A stretch of 64,000 nt of DNA from an uncultured Hyphomonadaceae bacterium (GTDB lineage: Bacteria; Pseudomonadota; Alphaproteobacteria; Caulobacterales; Hyphomonadaceae): the NCBI GenBank assembly GCA_938084575.1, contig CALKFG010000002.1, positions 1-64,000 of the forward strand, given 5' to 3'. The translations under genes and the position numbers were made by a program. Numbering within the stretch: position 1 is the stretch's first letter; each line of letters opens with the position of its first letter. Below are positions 61,602 to 64,000 of this stretch, one piece after another. A model generated the notes under the pieces. That model was given only the letters and a program-made list of their open reading frames with translations. It ran no database searches and was not told the origin of the DNA.

Positions 61602-63302
61602 ATGCATTATTCCGAACTCAGAGCCGCGCACGCGAATCTGACGGGTCCCGGGGGCGATTTCGAGATCATAGAAGCCGATGTGCTGGGTCAGCGTTTGCGC
61701 TGCTACAAGAATGCCCCGCCGAGTGTCCGAGACGTCTGGCTTTCAACCACCCAGTTCAGCGACCGGACATATCTGGTCTATGAGGACGAGCGTCTCACCT
61801 ATGCAGAGGCCCACGACCGGGTCAACGCTGTGGCGGCCTGGCTCGTCGACCGCGGCCTCCAGCCCGGCGATCGCGTGGCCATTGCCATGCGAAACTATCC
61901 GGAATGGATGCTGATCTACTGGGCGTGTGTCAGCTGCGGGATCGCTGCCGTCGGCATCAATGCCTGGTGGACACCGGACGAATTGGCCTATGCGCTGAAG
62001 GACTCAGCCCCCAAAGCCCTGTTTCTGGATCGGGAACGGCTTGAGCGCGTCCAGCAAAAGCCCGACATGGTCGCCGGCATGGCCGTGATTGGGGTCCGCC
62101 TGGATCAAGAGGTGGAAGGGATCACACCCTGGGATGCGATCATTCGCCAGGGCGGTGTGATGCCCGACATCCAGGTGGATCCGGACTCCGATGCCTGCAT
62201 TTTCTACACATCCGGAACGACGGGGTTTCCCAAGGGCGCCCAGCTGACACATCGCGGCTGCGTCGCGAATCTGATGAATATGTCCTATGCCGGCACGGCG
62301 ACAGCCGCCGCAATGCAGGCTGCGACCGGCATCGCGCCCCCCGAAACTCCGCCAGTGCCAATCAGCCTGATCACCACGCCCCTGTTCCATGTCACCGCCA
62401 ATAATTGCGGCGCCTACCCCGTAACGGCTGCCGGGGGGACGCTGGTGCTGATGTACCGCTGGGATGCTGGCACGGCTTTGCAGCTGATCGAAGCCGAGAG
62501 GGTCAGCGTGATGAGCGGTGTCCCGGTCATGGCGAGAGAACTGATCAACCATCCCAATTTTGCCACGACCGATACATCCAGCCTCATTGCCCTTGCCGGC
62601 GGGGGTGCTCAGGTCCCGCCTGACATGGTCAAAAAAATCGACCAACAGGTCGAGACCGCGCGTCCCAGCACCGGCTATGGCATGACCGAAACCTGCGGCA
62701 TCATTACGTCTGTCTCCGGCGACTTTTTCGCAGACAAGCCTGACAGCGCCGGACCGGCCATGCCAAATTTCGAAGCCAAGTGCGTCAATGATGCCGGCAA
62801 CCCGGTTCCCGACGGAGAGATAGGCGAGCTTTGGGTCCGCGGATCGTCAGTGATCAAAGGCTATATAAACCGGCCGGAGGCCACGGCAGAGTCGATTTCC
62901 GATGGCTGGCTTCACACCGGCGATATCGCCCGAATTGATGAGGACGGCTTTATTTTCATTGTCGATCGCAAAAAGGACATGGTCTTGCGCGGCGGCGAAA
63001 ATATTTATTGTGCCGAAGTTGAGTCCGCCATCTATCGACACCCCGCCATTGCCGAATGCTGTGCATTCGGCGTTCCCGATGAACGCCTCGGCGAAGAAGT
63101 GGGCGTGGCCATTGTCGCCAAGGCGGGCGACACAGTCGATGCTGAAACGCTGCGCAACCATTGCAGCGGTTTCGTCGCGAAGTACAAGATCCCTCGCTAT
63201 ATCTGGGTGCTGGATGCTCCACTGCCCCGAAATGCCAGTGGCAAATTCCTCAAACGAGACATTCGTGACCGGCTGGCCAGCGACCTGCAATCGGCAACCT
63301 GA
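61602..63302 (+). CDS. AMP-dependent acyl-CoA synthetase
   Basis: A 566-residue ANL-superfamily ligase that activates a fatty or other carboxylic acid as acyl-AMP and then acyl-CoA. The ATP motif is FYTSGTTGFPKGAQLTHRG, followed by STGYGMTETCG, WLHTGDIARIDEDGFIFIVD and the C-terminal PRNASGKFLKR with the catalytic Lys. The N-terminus (HYSELRAAHANLTGPGGDFEI) is not unusual. GGGGAGG lies upstream of the ATG. It lies 175 bases after the IorB-like gene; a shared pathway is possible because the oxidoreductase could make an acid. That link is inference. Substrate length is not known. Confidence 0.9.
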   Translation: MHYSELRAAHANLTGPGGDFEIIEADVLGQRLRCYKNAPPSVRDVWLSTTQFSDRTYLVYEDERLTYAEAHDRVNAVAAWLVDRGLQPGDRVAIAMRNYPEWMLIYWACVSCGIAAVGINAWWTPDELAYALKDSAPKALFLDRERLERVQQKPDMVAGMAVIGVRLDQEVEGITPWDAIIRQGGVMPDIQVDPDSDACIFYTSGTTGFPKGAQLTHRGCVANLMNMSYAGTATAAAMQAATGIAPPETPPVPISLITTPLFHVTANNCGAYPVTAAGGTLVLMYRWDAGTALQLIEAERVSVMSGVPVMARELINHPNFATTDTSSLIALAGGGAQVPPDMVKKIDQQVETARPSTGYGMTETCGIITSVSGDFFADKPDSAGPAMPNFEAKCVNDAGNPVPDGEIGELWVRGSSVIKGYINRPEATAESISDGWLHTGDIARIDEDGFIFIVDRKKDMVLRGGENIYCAEVESAIYRHPAIAECCAFGVPDERLGEEVGVAIVAKAGDTVDAETLRNHCSGFVAKYKIPRYIWVLDAPLPRNASGKFLKRDIRDRLASDLQSAT

Positions 63303-63345
63303 CCCCACAACAGCACCACCTCTGGTGCCGGCGAACCAAAGACTC

Positions 63346-63375
63346 GTCCGGCCATCCCGATCGGGACGGCCGGAC
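63346..63375. terminator. bidirectional hairpin between convergent genes
   Basis: GTCCGGCC at 63346-63353 pairs with GGCCGGAC at 63368-63375, with an inner TCCCGATCGGGA palindrome, giving a very stable hairpin. It lies between the acyl-CoA synthetase stop (63302) and the convergent M3 peptidase stop (63386). A smaller CACCA/TGGTG stem lies at 63314-63327. No U-run follows, so termination is likely but not certain. Confidence 0.55.
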
Positions 63376-63385
63376 CAGCTCGCTG

Positions 63386-64000
63386 TTACTCCACGGTCCC
63401 CGTCGGGAAACCCCGCTGACGCATCAGAGCCGTCGTGTCGACATCCCGTCCCCGGAAAGCGCGGTATCCGTCAACCGGGTCAACCGAGTTTCCGACGGAA
63501 AGGATGTGATCGACAAAACGCTCTGCGACAACCGGGTCATAGGCTCCCCCCTCGGCATCGGCAAACGCCGCCCAAGCATCTGCGCCATAGGTGTCAGACC
63601 ATAAATAGGCATAGTAGCCGGCCGCATAGCCATCTGAACTGAACACATGGGAGAAGTGCGGCAGGCGATGTCGCATCGGCAGTTCGGTTGGCATTCCAAG
63701 CGCGCTGAGGGTCTCCGCCTCGAACGCTGCCGCGTCGACATCCGATCCGTCTTCCAGCATGTGCAGCTTCATATCCATCAGGGCGCTGGCCAGATATTCC
63801 GTTGTTGCATACCCCTGGTTGAAGGTCCCGGCTTTGCCGATACGGGCCACCAGATCCTCAGGAATGGGCTCGCCGGTTTCATAGTGGAGGGCAAACTGGT
63901 TGAGGATCTCAGGGGTCATCAGCCAGTTTTCATGCACCTGGCTTGGAAATTCGACATAGTCCCGAGCCACCGCCGTACCGGATTGCGAAGGATAGGTCAC
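63386..64000 (-). CDS. M3-family metallopeptidase (peptidyl-dipeptidase Dcp-like), 3' part only
   Basis: The C-terminal 204 residues of a gene whose 5' end lies beyond the window. TYPSQSGTAVARDYVEFPSQVHENW follows directly after where the zinc motif HEFGH stands in M3 enzymes, and contains the third-ligand region. FSHVFSSDGYAAGYYAYLWSD and DGYRAFRGRDVDTTALMRQRGF are conserved in Dcp and oligopeptidase A. The family cleaves peptides in the periplasm or cytoplasm; without the N-terminus a signal peptide cannot be judged. It is convergent with the acyl-CoA synthetase gene. Confidence 0.9.
   Translation of the reverse strand: MTYPSQSGTAVARDYVEFPSQVHENWLMTPEILNQFALHYETGEPIPEDLVARIGKAGTFNQGYATTEYLASALMDMKLHMLEDGSDVDAAAFEAETLSALGMPTELPMRHRLPHFSHVFSSDGYAAGYYAYLWSDTYGADAWAAFADAEGGAYDPVVAERFVDHILSVGNSVDPVDGYRAFRGRDVDTTALMRQRGFPTGTVE

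Overview
This window looks like chromosomal DNA of a marine-type alphaproteobacterium, probably near the Hyphomonadaceae, Maricaulaceae or Caulobacterales. The base composition is moderately GC-rich. The evidence is gene content: a ctaCDBGE/SURF1 aa3 oxidase operon running into thrC, a pmbA-inositol monophosphatase-DUF4170 cluster, arginine succinyltransferase (ast) genes, TrmFO, a class II glutamate-cysteine ligase next to rsmE and ubiA, and lipid A genes waaA-lpxK-acyltransferase. Many junctions are 4-base ATGA overlaps. I see no transposase, integrase, prophage or CRISPR. The placement is inferred from gene content, not from a database search.

Left third (1-20 kb), almost all on the minus strand. 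A small Cys-rich secreted protein comes first. A four-gene envelope cluster follows: DUF3604 lipoprotein with PHP-like metal motifs, membrane-anchored parvulin-type PPIase, HupE/UreJ-type membrane protein and carboxylesterase. Then come tRNA-Lys, a lipoprotein, and an arginine catabolic operon (M20 hydrolase, astA, astD, astB) coupled to tgt. The ast operon has no astC or astE here. From 19.9 to 14.2 kb lies a complete TonB energisation operon: DUF3450 protein, large ExbB with a periplasmic coiled coil, small ExbB, two ExbD, TonB and a TPR protein.

Middle (20-34 kb). tRNA-Gln is followed by sppA, a chorismate mutase, a lone HPt phosphotransfer protein, acetyl-CoA synthetase, and the divergent waaA-lpxK-acyltransferase operon. 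Next is an S41 peptidase lipoprotein with a 10-bp tandem array after it and a 15-bp tandem array before it. Two small membrane proteins, an RluB-type pseudouridine synthase and a cytochrome P450 complete this part.

Right part (34-64 kb). A long minus-strand operon encodes cytochrome c oxidase and its assembly factors (ctaC, ctaD, ctaB, a small membrane protein, ctaG, ctaE, DUF983, SURF1), then thrC and a translationally coupled EAL phosphodiesterase. Beyond it lie a TPR protein, tldD, a POT peptide transporter, gshA, rsmE, ubiA, a fatty acid desaturase coupled to a DsbA-like oxidoreductase, an MsbA-like ABC exporter, DUF4170, an inositol monophosphatase-family enzyme, pmbA/tldE, trmFO, a TetR-controlled molybdenum hydroxylase (IorA/IorB type), an acyl-CoA synthetase and the 3' part of an M3 peptidase cut by the window edge.

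The best candidates for under-described biology are the DUF3604-PPIase-HupE-esterase cluster, the DUF3450/large-ExbB TonB operon with its terminal TPR protein, the ast operon in which an M20 hydrolase may replace AstE, and the purine-rich decamer array that forms the ribosome-binding region of a lipoprotein gene.
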